Shown in pieces: positions 1 through 12,300 of a DNA stretch of 64,000 bases (position 1 is its first letter; the number at the start of each line of letters is the position of its first letter). Both the position numbers and the translations under genes were made by a program. The notes beneath the pieces are model-generated. The model was not told the DNA's origin. It saw only the letters and a list, made by a program, of their open reading frames with translations, and ran no database searches. The stretch comes from Liopterus haemorrhoidalis (Eukaryota > Arthropoda > Insecta > Coleoptera > Dytiscidae): assembly GCA_963971575.1 (NCBI GenBank), contig OZ020625.1, positions 1,178,001 to 1,242,000 of the forward strand, written 5' to 3'.

Positions 1-137
1 TACATACATTTATGATTTTTTTAAGCCTTCAATTTATAAAAAAAAATGCAAAACTGTTTTTTATGTTATATGCAACAAGAAGAATATAATAAAATATAAA
101 AAAAAAATCATGCTTATCCCCTATTAATAGTTTTTTG
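1..137 (-). other. kug 3' UTR (partial)
   Basis: AT-rich sequence downstream of the stop codon on the minus strand. I see no AATAAA on the minus strand before the window edge, so the cleavage site is probably outside. No open reading frame or repeat is recognised. Confidence 0.6.
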
Positions 138-379
138 TTAATTATTTTTATTCGTTCGTCCAAAATTTGTTTTTATATTACCTAACATAATAGATCCTAT
201 ATCATCCTCTTCAATATTTTTTCTTCTATTTCTGTTAGTAGGAAAACCATAGCTCTCCACTTCTGAATCGGGACTTGTACATCCTCTTCGACGACGGCTT
301 CGCTCTGTTTCCGCTTCGCTTGGTATATTATACGCGTGAGATGGTAAATAAGTGTTCGGATGACGAAGGTAAGAATCAG
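138..379 (-). CDS. kug: kug last coding exon and stop
   Basis: A 242-bp terminal exon, phase 1. It reads DSYLRHPNTYLPSHAYNIPS, a basic run SRRRRG, SPDSEVESYGF and RKNIEEDDIGSIMLGN, and ends in NKNN with a TAA at 138-140. The acceptor is ttcttttag at 380. The C-terminus is not a classical PDZ ligand. No other open reading frame begins nearby. Missed further splicing cannot be excluded, but the stop is followed by AT-rich non-coding sequence. Confidence 0.87.
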
Positions 380-3300
380 CTAAAAGAAAACAAAAAACAT
401 ATTTAAAAAAATAATTTTAAGAAACTACGGTAAAATTGTTAGATATCGGCAAGCAACACGTCACTTGCGGTCAAGAAGACAAGCGTTGCCACAAATACAT
501 AAATATGAATTCATTAATAAAAGAATGCGTAAAATTATTGGAAACGGGTCAAGTTTCGGATACATTGCTATAAGCTGTTCACATTTGTAAGAACAAACTA
601 AAAGGGAATTTTGTTTTCAATAGTTTGCACCTTTGAAGCTGTATGTCAAGTTGGTATTAAAAAATGTCACTTTTTTAAAATGTCGATCCATTTGACATAT
701 GTCATAATGAAAAAAGACACCTTAATTATAGTGATCATAACCTTATCAACCTAAAGTTGGTTTTACAGCGTGAGGAATATTTTTAATTGACATTTAAAGT
801 CAGTAACACACCATAAAAGTAACCAAAATAACCAGATCTAGTGTGTTCTTACAAAAGTGAACAGCTTATAGATTAGCAAGCAAATTAGATTCAAAGATTT
901 AAGATCTATGCCAAAAATAAAACTTTAATATTATTTTTACAACGCAAAAATCTGCTTTTTTTGAAAACCATGCCTACAGGCTATTCCAAATGTTTAGGCG
1001 GAACTAAATGGGAATTTCGTTCTTACAGGTTGTCAGGAGAAGGGACCTTGCTTGGGTTATTTAATTTTTTACTTTGGAATGTCAAAATTTAAAATTCCAA
1101 CAGTGAATCCATAGAAACGAATTACGTACATCAAAAATAAAATACTCTTTTTACATATTGAATGACAAAAAAATAAATAAATGGAAAATTTGTATTAAGA
1201 ATGACACAAAAAATCAAAATATAAAGAAAATGACATTTTAAAATAATATTAACCTTAACCAAAAAATGTTTATTGTAAGTATGATTTACAAAGCTTAAAC
1301 AAAACGGCCAAAAAGCATGATTCAAACAATGAAAGAAACTAGATTGCAAAATCTAGTTCTGCCTAATCATTTGGAATAGCCTATAGAAACTTATACTCAC
1401 AAAAATATATATATATATATATATATACAAATAATATTTAGACAATTGTGCTTCGAATACCTAAAAATAAATTTCTTAAGTACCCAATACCCAAATTTAA
1501 AAAACATTCTTACCAGTGTTAAATCTAAAGCTGTCTCCACAATCGTTTAAGGCATTAAGTCCTGGGCTGGAGGGAATTTCGCATTCACTATCAGCAACAT
1601 ATTCACTCTCGAGATCTTCGTTAAGGGTTTCTATGTCTCTGGTTGGGTCTATAGGGCCCATACCTGTAAAAACATAAGATTTTGAGTGCATGATTAAAGA
1701 TTACTAAACTTTTGAGCAGCTAAAATATAAAAAATTGATGTGAAGTGTGAATTTTCATACATTGAAGGGTTTCGCAGTGATATAGTAAGTGAAGGCGGCA
1801 TGTTTTAGTATTTTTCCTATGTGCGGGTCAAAGAGTTGTATAAGCATGCCAAATTTCAACTCTCTAGGTTTAGCCGTTTGGCTACAACCGGAGAGACAAA
1901 ATGACGGTATAAAGGTTTTTTGGTCATACCTACAAAACCCTAAAATTTTGATGTGAAGTGTGAATTTTCACACTTGCAGGGTGTCGCAGGTATATAATAA
2001 TTGAAGGCGGTATGCTGAGTGTATAGGACAAATTTTGCTTTGTAGTAATCACGGCAAAATGAACGATATTTTTAAAATAATTTATCCTCTGTTAACCATA
2101 TAATAAGACTGGTTATTAAATTTACGCTCTTAAAAATTAAATGCAACATTTGTCAAAATATAACTAGAATTTTGACAAAATAATTTCAACATAATAAAAA
2201 TGCTATAATATAATAATAAAAAAAAACAGAAAAAATAAAATTCACTCCGTTCTCGAACCCGAAACCCTTCGTTTCCAGCGCAGTTTAGCTTACGACACCA
2301 GTGCTCTAACCGTTACGCTATCGCACGCCTTGTATGTGAGTGTCTTACATTGGTATAATTTTGGTAGAGCTTTAAAAACAAATTTTATATTAAAATATTT
2401 TTTTGTTAATTTTAATTCGAATACCTAATACCATTATTTAGATTTCTAAATATGTGCAGTATTTTTTTATGTAGCAAGGTTCATTAAGACTTTGAAAATT
2501 GCGCCTATGGCTTCCATTGGTTGTTTTAAGTCATATGCTCCGCCCCTCTGGTTCCATATACACACATAGAATGAAAATATAACTCCAACTGGTTATTAAA
2601 TTTACGCTTTTAAAAATTAAATGCAACATTTGCCAAAATATAACTAGAATTTTGACAAAATAATTTAAACAAAATAAAAATGAAAAAAAACAAAAAATTA
2701 AATTGTCTCCTCTGCCCGGGAGGGAACTCTAGTTTGCTGCGTAGCAAGCTAACCATTAGACCAAAATACACCTTCCAAAAAACACAAAAAATGCGTTATT
2801 TTCCGAAAACATAAACTGATCAAAAATTCCTGTTGTATTATTCCGGTTCACACCAATGTACATTACTTAGAATTTTGTCAGATTTTTAGTTTAAACCATC
2901 TGGGCTACAGGCTGTGGGACAAAAAAAATTGGCATAATTTTGGCAAAATTGAATAAAAATAATTTATTTTGCAAAAATAAAATTTGGATCGTTAATCCAC
3001 GTACTAAGGGCTTTCATTTGATACCCTACTCAGAATTTAAAAAAAAATATTTTTTTCGATGAGCAGATATTTGTTTATATTTTTAGGGGGATATATTTTT
3101 TAGATATTTTAGTATTTTTCCTATGTGCCGGTCAAAGAGTTGTATAAGCATGCCAAATTTCAATTCTCTAGGTTTAACCGTTTGGCTACAATTTTTACCG
3201 AACAGACAGACAGACGACAAAATGACGGTATAAGGGATTTTGGTCATACCTACAAAACCCTAAAAAATCGATGAACAAACAGACCATATTATTGTGACGT

Positions 3301-6300
3301 CACATACATGTGCTGGCATCTGACAATGGTTTTCTTCGGAATTTTTTTGCCGATTTAAAATAACATGAGTTCAAAAAGAAATTACATAAGCGTTGGCTAT
3401 GGTAAAATAAAATATTGTCTACTGCAAGTCTTAGAATTAATTAATTGTCATCACTGCTATTGTTGTCATAAATTATTTACAGTTATATAAAGCTTACAGT
3501 AGACATTATTTTATTTTTCCACAGCCAACCCTTGTGTTATTTCTTTTTGAACTCATGGTACATTAAAATGCATGAAATGCAACGACCAAACGTGCATGCA
3601 TGGGCTTGGATTTTTTTGGACATACGATCCACTTTCTCTCTACCTTTAAATTTCGTTTCAATTGATATTGTTCCCGATTTAGGAAAATTATGAAATGTCT
3701 AAGTGTGATTTTTCTTTATTCACGATTTACATTGCGGCACACAACAAAATGAATTGTTTTTTTGCCATGATTCACAAAAAAGAAACACAAACAACAAAAA
3801 AACACGTATTTCTCCATTAAACAAAACAAAACAATGTCACTCTCTTCCGAAAATCGCCACCAGATGTCAGGGCGTTTACTAAGTTTCCCCTATATATATT
3901 TTTTTTGAAAAATGATTTACCTGTCATAATTTGATGTCGACTCTCGTTACTCTCATTGCTATGGAAGCTGGAGGAGTCTGGAACCTCTGAACCTGGCACC
4001 TCTGTGATGTTGGGTAATGGGTTCTGGCTCCTTCGCACCCAATCTGAACAGTCCCAGTGATAACCTAACGAAATTAGTATAAAAAGGTATATTCAAAATA
4101 ATGTTAGTCACAAAACTATCCAACAGAGGGTGTTAGTTGTGTTAGAATGGATTCTAAGGATTTCTAATTAAAATTATATTTACTATATATACAGTGGGTG
4201 GCCAAATTATTAGGGACAGTACAAATTTTCTGTAGTTTTCAAATGAATTTAATGAGGAAATAAGTGGCTTTGGGTCTCATATTTATTTTTATTCATTAGT
4301 GCTTTACTTAGAATATAAAACGACATAATTGCTTATTCATAACCATTTATTTTTGTATAAAAAGTGTTAATTTAACAAATTAAGTAAAATCTTAATATTT
4401 TGTAATGCCACCTTTGCTGCGATTGCGGCTTCCAAGCGTTTGGACATGCTTTCTATGCAGACTTTTGCGTTGTGTCGGAGATTGGGGTTGTGATGCCAGT
4501 CTCTGATAAGGGTTTCTATAAATTGTCGCCTGGTGGTGATGATTTCTTTGGCGATCTCCCGCTTTTTAAAATAATAATGATACCAGCAACAAGAATATAG
4601 AAGAATAATGATTTAAAAACAATTTATTTTCTTACAAAATGTATTTAAACTTGAAAATTACAAAAAAAGTGTACTGTCCCTAATAATTTGGCCACCTACT
4701 GTAAGTTACAGCTAACAAAGCAGAGTCTACAACCTCTTAATTTAAAGAGCTCTGAATGCGCCTTAAGCCTGATAAAAATGTGAAGGAATGTCATGTGAGA
4801 ATATACAGTTCATTCTAAATAGCATATAAGAAAACACGTTTATTTTAAATAATTATTACGATCAACTACTATTAACAGAACCATAAACTCAGCAGGTATA
4901 ATGGTTATACTGTCAGCCATTATTGGAATCAATAAGTGATTTTGGCCATTTCATTTTGGAAATACTATACAGCAGGTTGTTTAATATACATTTAATTTGT
5001 CAAGCTACCGCTAAGAGAGGTTATCTTTAGTTCTGTTTCTAGAACCATTTCTAATGGTTTACTATCGTTTAACGCAACCGCAGTTATTTTAATAAAGTCT
5101 TACGAATTCTGCGGTACACAAATTAGAATACAAAAGTTTTAAGGGTTTCAAATAATCTAAACAAACAATCTACATATCCAAAAAAACATCAACATACCTC
5201 CTAACATTCTCGGATCCTCTTCATTATGTCCATAATTCCTGTTTTGCATCCTAGGCATCTCCCTCATATGTGGGCTACCTAATTTCAAATCATTTTTTAT
5301 TTTATTTGCTTCTCCCATCCCAACCATTTGTATTTGTTCAGCCCAAGTCGGTTTATGGAGGCTGTCTGTATCGGAATGATTCGCAACGGGAACGGAAGTC
5401 CGATTTAAATTCCGACGATAATCGGGCGGTACGTTTTCGAGTTCATCTCCCGCAGACCCATACGAGCGAAGAGTATCCAAATTATTTAACACTACAGCGT
5501 TTATATAAGGCTGTTCGTGGGTACTTGGTGTATATGATACGGGGCGCGGTGGACAAAGAGGCGCATCACGCTGAAAAATAATTAAATATTAAAGGCTGGT
5601 TTCTGAAAGCCTAGTTAACTATAACCAAATGGTCAGAAAATTGTTGCTATGATTACTTATAGGATTATTATTTTGTTATCGAGTTTAACCAAACGGTTAA
5701 ACTCAGCTAAGTTCTCAGAAACCGAACTTATAGACCGGGAGCTCCTGACAGTTTTTGGTCTCCGATTTCATTTCAGAGGAGAGAATATTTGCCCTGTGAC
5801 AACAAAAAAGGGATGGTACTAAACCCCTGCACGCTTTCCGGTCATAGGGAAAATTGCATTTCCACTTAAACACAACATTTTTGTGCTTTTCTCTGATTTA
5901 ATATTGCTTGCCCTTTTGTCAAAAGAAAGTTATAACAAATTTAAAGTCTTTTAAATATATGCATGCGATTCGGAGGGTCCCAAAGGGCTCAAACGGTCAT
6001 GTGATCTTGTAATAAAAAAATATGATTTTCCGCGTTTTCATACAGCATGCCTATAATTAAAAGACTTTAAATTTGTTATAACTTTCTTTTGACAAAAGGG
6101 CAAGCAATATTAAATCAGAGAATGACACAAACATTTTGTGCAAGTGGAAATGCAATTTTCCCTATAACCGGAAAGCGTGCAGGGGTTTAGTACCATCCCT
6201 TTTTTGTTGTCACAGGGTAAATATTCTCTCCTCCAGAAGGCATGCTGTATGAAATCGGAGACCAAAAATGTCATGACCTCCCGGTCTATTAAGTATCAAG

Positions 6301-9300
6301 CGGACAAGAGAATTTAAGTAAAAAAAATCAGAATTGAACCAGAGCTGGGAATATTTAAAATTTTTGAAAAAGTATTTCAATATTTTTTTGGTATTTGAAA
6401 TATTGTATTTCAAATACTTCAAAAAAAAGGTCTTGGTATTTAGATTTGTAAATATTTTCTCCGTGGTTTTGTATTTGATATTTGTTATTTGAAAATCACA
6501 GTAAATACTTTAGAAGTATTTCAAATATTTCCTTAGTGTTTCAAATATTTCCCTAGTTTTCAAATATTTCCCTAGTACTTCAAATATTTCCCTAGTACTT
6601 CAAATATTTTCTAGTATTTCAAATATTTCCCTAGTATTTCAAATATTTCCCTAGTATTTCAAATATTTCCCTAGTGTTTCAAATATTTCCGTAGTACTTC
6701 AAATATTTTCCTAGTATTTCAAACATTTCCCTAGTATTCCAAATATTTCCCTAGTATTTCAAATATTTCCCTAGCATTCCAAATATTTCCCTAGTATTTC
6801 AAATATTTCCCTAGCATTCCAAATATTTCCCTAGTATTTCAAATATTTCCCTAGCATTCCAAATATTTCCCTAGTATTTCAAATATTTCCCTAGCATTTA
6901 AAATATTTCCCTAGTATTTTAAATATTTCCCTACTATTTAAAATATTTCTATAGTAAATACTTCAAATATTTCCTAATATTTCAAATATTTCACTATTAT
7001 TTCAAATATTTCCTAATCTTTCAAATATTTTTCTAGTATATATTTCAAATATTTCACTATTATTTCAAATATTTCCTAATCTTTCAAATATTTTTCTAGT
7101 ATATATTTAAAATATTTCCCTATTATTTCAAATATTTCCCTAGTATTTCAAATATTTCCCTAGCATTTCAAATATTTCCCTAGTATTTTAAATATTTCCC
7201 TACTATTTAAAATATTTTTATAGTAAATACTTCAAATATTTCCTAATATTTCAAATATTTCACTATTATTTCAAATATTTCCTAATCTTTCAAATATTTT
7301 TCTAGTATATATTTAAAATATTTCCCTATTATTTCAAATATTTCCCTAGTATTTTAAATATTTCCCTAGTATTTTAAATATTTCTCTAGTATTACAAATA
7401 TATCCCTAGTATTTCAAAAATTTCCCTTTTATTTCAAATACTTCCCTAGTATTTCAAATATTTCCTTAGAAAATAATTCAAATATATCCTAGTATTTCAA
7501 ATATTTTGCTAGTACTTATTACAAATATTTCCTAATATTTCAAATACTTCTCTATTATGTATTATTTAAAATATCAGGGACATATTTGTAATACTAAATA
7601 ATTATTTGAAACATTAGAGAAATATTTGAAATACTAAGAAATTATTTGAAATACTAGGAAATATTTTAAATACTAGGAAAATATTTCAAATACCAAGGAA
7701 ATATATGAAATACCAGGAAAATATTTGTAATACTTGACACTTTAAATACTGACGTTTTCAGACAACACATATAAAATACAAAATCCACGGACAACATATT
7801 TAAAAATTCAAATACCAAGAGCATTTTTTAAAGTATTTGAAATACAGTATTTCAAATACCACTACCAACAATTAAAATATATTTTCAACTACTTTATTTT
7901 AAATATTCTTAGCTCTGTCCATTGCTAATTTCGGGCACTGACTACGTAAGTCGGAATTTTCATTTTATTAAAAACAATAAATAAAAAAATAAATAAATAA
8001 ATAGATAAATAAATAAATAAATAATAGAAGTAATAAATAAGAAATAAACTCACCCTGTTCACCTCCAAATTGCTCATTTTTGACCCCCTTTTAAGTTCTG
8101 CCATTTCTTGCCTATTACTATTTAAATAAATATTAGGTGGTTCCTTTTGAACCTGATTATTAATCCTCTGTCTATTCCTTCTTCTTTTAACACAACATCT
8201 TCTAATAATACAAACCAAAATCAAGGCAATAATAATCAAAAGAACAGCTGCCGAAATCCCAATAAGTTCCTCCAAAGTAATATTCAATGTCGGAAAGGGA
8301 CTATGAGGGATATTACAATGTAACCCAGTCATATTAAGGGGGCATATACATTTATATCCCCCTATTTCATTAATACATGTCCCCCCATTCGCACAAGGGG
8401 AGTTTTGACATTCGTCTAAATCGTAATCACACAGATCACCGGTGAAGGCACGACATTTACATAATGGGGCGTCATCCCCTTCCTCACAAACCCCGCCATG
8501 TTTACAAGGATTTGGATTGCAATAACGACCGTATTCGCAACGTTTTCCACTTAATCGTGGCACACACTCACATGTATAAATACCACCTGAAAAATATAGT
8601 TATATTAGTTATATTTGGGGGTTTGTTAAATTTATAGTGAATTTTATAAAAACACAAAACACTTTTAAAATAATAAAATGAAACTTTCACTAACAGGTTA
8701 CGCGTTAAACTGATTAACGAGATTATGATAAGCCAGTTTTAATGATGTTATGTAAAGTATTTTTATCGGACGTCTTGCTGTGTAGATAGATAAATTTTTA
8801 AATATGAAAGATAATTAATTTTGGGATATAATATTGGAAAAAATCAGCTGTGGCCACCACAGGACCGACCGCCATCATAAAGTACTTATATAAATTACAT
8901 TCTAGCAGCAGAGTAGAAATAACTTGACCTAATATTTTCTAACAGAGATATTATTTATCATGACCATGGAAACGTTACATATAAATATGAAAAAATTGAG
9001 ACTTGGGACAAAAATTATTCAAAATTTTTCGTTTTATCGAAAAACGTATCAAATAAAAGCTATTAGTTATTGCTTTTATAGCAACTTTTGTTGAATAAAT
9101 TTTTTCGAAATATTTTTCTGTTGTGAAATATTTACAAAAATCTTAAAATCGACACGAGTAAACTCCCATTTTTAGTCAACCGATTTTTACCAAAAGTTGA
9201 TCAACTCGTGCCATTGATGGCAGAAGCTTAAATATGAAGTTTCATAAAAATCCTTTCAGCGGAATTTGCTCTGCACGTGTACACAGACAGACGGACAGAC

Positions 9301-12300
9301 AGACTGTCCGACAGACTGTAAATATAATATTTTGTTATCGATTGAACGAAGCTTTTGATCATTTTGATTAGCAAAAGCCCACTTAAATAATTAAAAAATT
9401 AGCTAATGACAACTTAATAATTAAAATTCCAGTAAGTTCCGCTTAAATGTTAGTTAATAGTTTTACTTTATGAAACCCGAATATAAATAAAAAGTTTTAA
9501 AATGAAGCACTTAGTAAAGTTTCACAAAAAACTTTAAAATTAGTCCTTACCTTGGCTTTTACATTTCCCTCCAAACAGACATGGAGAACTAGCGCATGGA
9601 TCCAAATCAATCTCACACAGTGGTCCTAAAAATCTTGAATGACAATGACACTCATAGCCTATATTGCCATGAGTTTCAACGCAGGTCCCTCCGTTTTGAC
9701 AAGGTTGAGAACCACACGACCCAGGTGGGGACATCAAAGAAGACGTTTCTGGGCAACTAAATTCGACGTTGGCAAATCGCATGAGTACGGCAACAGAAGA
9801 ATCGCCAGCACTCATATGTAAAGGAACACTCATTCGAGAAATTCTTACATCATCCATACAGCCAGTGTAACTGCAAAAATAAATAAATAGATAGAAAACA
9901 CTAAAGAATTAACATCACTGTGCATTACTCTGATTTTTTAAGGCCATCCCCCATGGTTAATAAGGTAAGAGAACATTTCTAGCACATATATGTAAAAAAT
10001 AGACAAAAAAAGATTTAAAAAAAATAATTTTCATTCGTTAATTTAGACAAACATACAAACAGACAGACAGACAGTTAAGCAGCCAGTTAAAATTTTTGAC
10101 AACAGCAACAAAGGCTATTTGCGCGCAGAGCTGTGCCAAATGTGTAAAGTATTTCAAATACCAAATACCGATTGAAGATAACAAATACTTTTTAAAGATT
10201 TGTATTTCAAAAAGTCTGTTCCAAACGGTTAAGCGGAACTAAATGGGAATTTGTCTGTTCCAAACGGTTAAGCGGAACTAAATGGGAATTTAGTTCTTTT
10301 AGGTTGTCACGAGAAGGAACCTTGCTTGGGTTATTTCATTTTTCACGTTGGGATGTCAAAATTTAAAATTCCAACAATGAAACTATGGAAACGAATGACA
10401 TATGTCAAAATTAAATATTTCTTTTAGATATTTTAATGACAAAAAAATAAATAAATGGGAAATTTGTATTAAGAATGACACAAAAAATCAAAATATAAAG
10501 AAAATTACATTTTAAAATTATATTAACCTTAACCAAAAAATGTTTATTGTAAGTATTTTTTACAAAGCTTAAACAAAACGGCCGAAAGGCACGATTTAAA
10601 CGATGAAAGTAACTAGATTGCAAAATCTAGTTCCGCCTAACCGTTTGGAAAACGAAACAAAATACATGAAAAAAACTAGCACAAATATGTAAAACTTTTA
10701 GTTAATTTGTTTTTGGCGCACAGCAATAATGACTATTTGCACCAATAAAACATGTATAAAAAATGGACTTACCCCCTTTGAATATCTTCAAAACCCAAAA
10801 TCGACGGATGCTGATGTACTTCCGCCCCAAAATACATATATTCGTCTTGTAAATTCAATACATCAGAAATTCCTGGAACCGACCCATGAGCGACATGGTT
10901 TCCATCTACAGTGACACGAGCGCTATTCCTATCTCTTTCTAATCGTACTTCATGCCATCTTCCATCCGATACATAAACACTAGAGACCCTAACTAATCCT
11001 TCTCCAGAACCAAGATCAAATCTATACTGAATAGCACCGTTAGAAATTTCCAGGATATTATAATCAACTCTTCCAGCCGCAAACATAAGATTTCCCGAAG
11101 GATACATGGTCCTTATCCTTAAACTTAAGGATTGCTGTTCCTCCACAGCTCTCTTATTAATTATCCGGTACTGTGCATAACTTTTCCCGCTAAATGATAC
11201 AGGATTTCTCGGTCGGAAACACGAGTCGTCATGACATTTACTTATGTCAACATCACAAAGTGTTCCAGTAAATCCATCAGGACATTGGCAGGTATATCCT
11301 TGCTGAGAACCATCAGGAATACATATTTTAAAACTAGGACAAGGTTCATGTGCACAATTGTTCACAATTGTCTCGCATCTTGTACCTGAAAATCCTTCTT
11401 TACAAATACAATCTAAACGCCTTTTATGTTTTGGAGAAACAAAACTTGTGACGTCTGTTGAAATTGGTTGTATTTGTTTTGTGTCTAAGATTATTCTGTC
11501 TTGACAAACCCCTGACATGCAGTAAGATGGGGTACATTTTATTTGGGCAATCTCTTCAACTATTAGTTTTGTGCTGTCAATCAAATCTTCTAGATTATCA
11601 TTCAATGCTTTTCTAATAGCATCTGTAGAGTAATAGCTACCTGGTAATGGTTTTTTCACAGTAAATAACACGTCCAAATCATTTTCTAAATCTCTTTTTT
11701 GCCTTTTAACATCCAAAAATTTATCTCTATTTTGAATTTTAGTTTTTATTTGAGAAATATCTATATCTAAATATTTTTTAGTTGTTTTTGGTTTTAAATC
11801 AATATATGAGTCTTTTGATTGAGTTTTTGCGTTGTTTTTAAAATATTTTTGAACCAATCTTATATCAAAATCTTCAATATTTGTTTTTGAGTCCTTATTT
11901 ATATCTTTTTGAGTAGTTTTCAGTTCTAAATCTTCAATATTTAAGCCTTCGGGTTCTATTTTTGGGTTTTGGGAATTTTCAAAAATATTTTGAGTGATTT
12001 TAGGGTGTAGGTCTTCAAAATTTGAGTCATCTATAAATGTTTTTGGCCATAGTACACTTTTAAAATATTTTTGAGACGATTTTGGATCTAAATCTTCCAT
12101 ATTTGAGCCCCTTGTTTTTGTTTTTATCTTTTGAGTATTTCCAAAATGTTCTTGAGACGAACTTAGGTTTATATCTTCAATATTTGAGACCTTTGTTTGT
12201 ATTTTTGGCCTTTGGACATTTACAAAATCTTTTTGGGATGAAATCAGATCTAAATTTTCAAAATTCGAGCCATCTTTTTGTGTTATTGTGCCTCCTATTT

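Larger units (their letters stand above)
1946..3266 (+). mobile_element. R1 HINE-like element, long copy with two tRNA-like modules
   Basis: Starts at a hairpin (GTGTGAATTTTCACAC), then sub-terminal AGGGTGTCGCAGGTAT, and ends with its inverted partner ATACCTACAAAACCCT. Just before that end is a short (GACA)n array. Sub-terminal inverted repeats, an end hairpin and a (GTCY)n array are features of Helentron-associated HINEs (known for Drosophila DINE-1/mini-me); the assignment is inference. This copy has an internal duplication, so the block TTATTAAATTTACGCT to AATTTAAACAAAATAAAAAT occurs twice, each time followed by a different tRNA-like module. Confidence 0.65.

Noticed and set aside
1131..1349. 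A recurring roughly 70-codon frame starting MQSS(F/Y)FHRLN in MITE1 copies (also 10411, 23941, 42417, 42801)
   Set aside because: It follows the shared MITE1 DNA and is broken in other copies; composition is that of translated AT-rich sequence.
2246..2333. Possible functional tRNA genes in R1
   Set aside because: A- and B-boxes are present but acceptor stems do not pair and anticodon arms are irregular; kept only as tRNA-like modules.
5270..5581. 103-codon + strand frame over exon 20
   Set aside because: Antisense shadow of the kug tail exon; the minus strand reads conserved FAT-type motifs.
6500..7560. Regular 20-bp repeats that might suggest a CRISPR array
   Set aside because: Units are directly tandem with no unique spacers, the array inverts, and the genome is eukaryotic.
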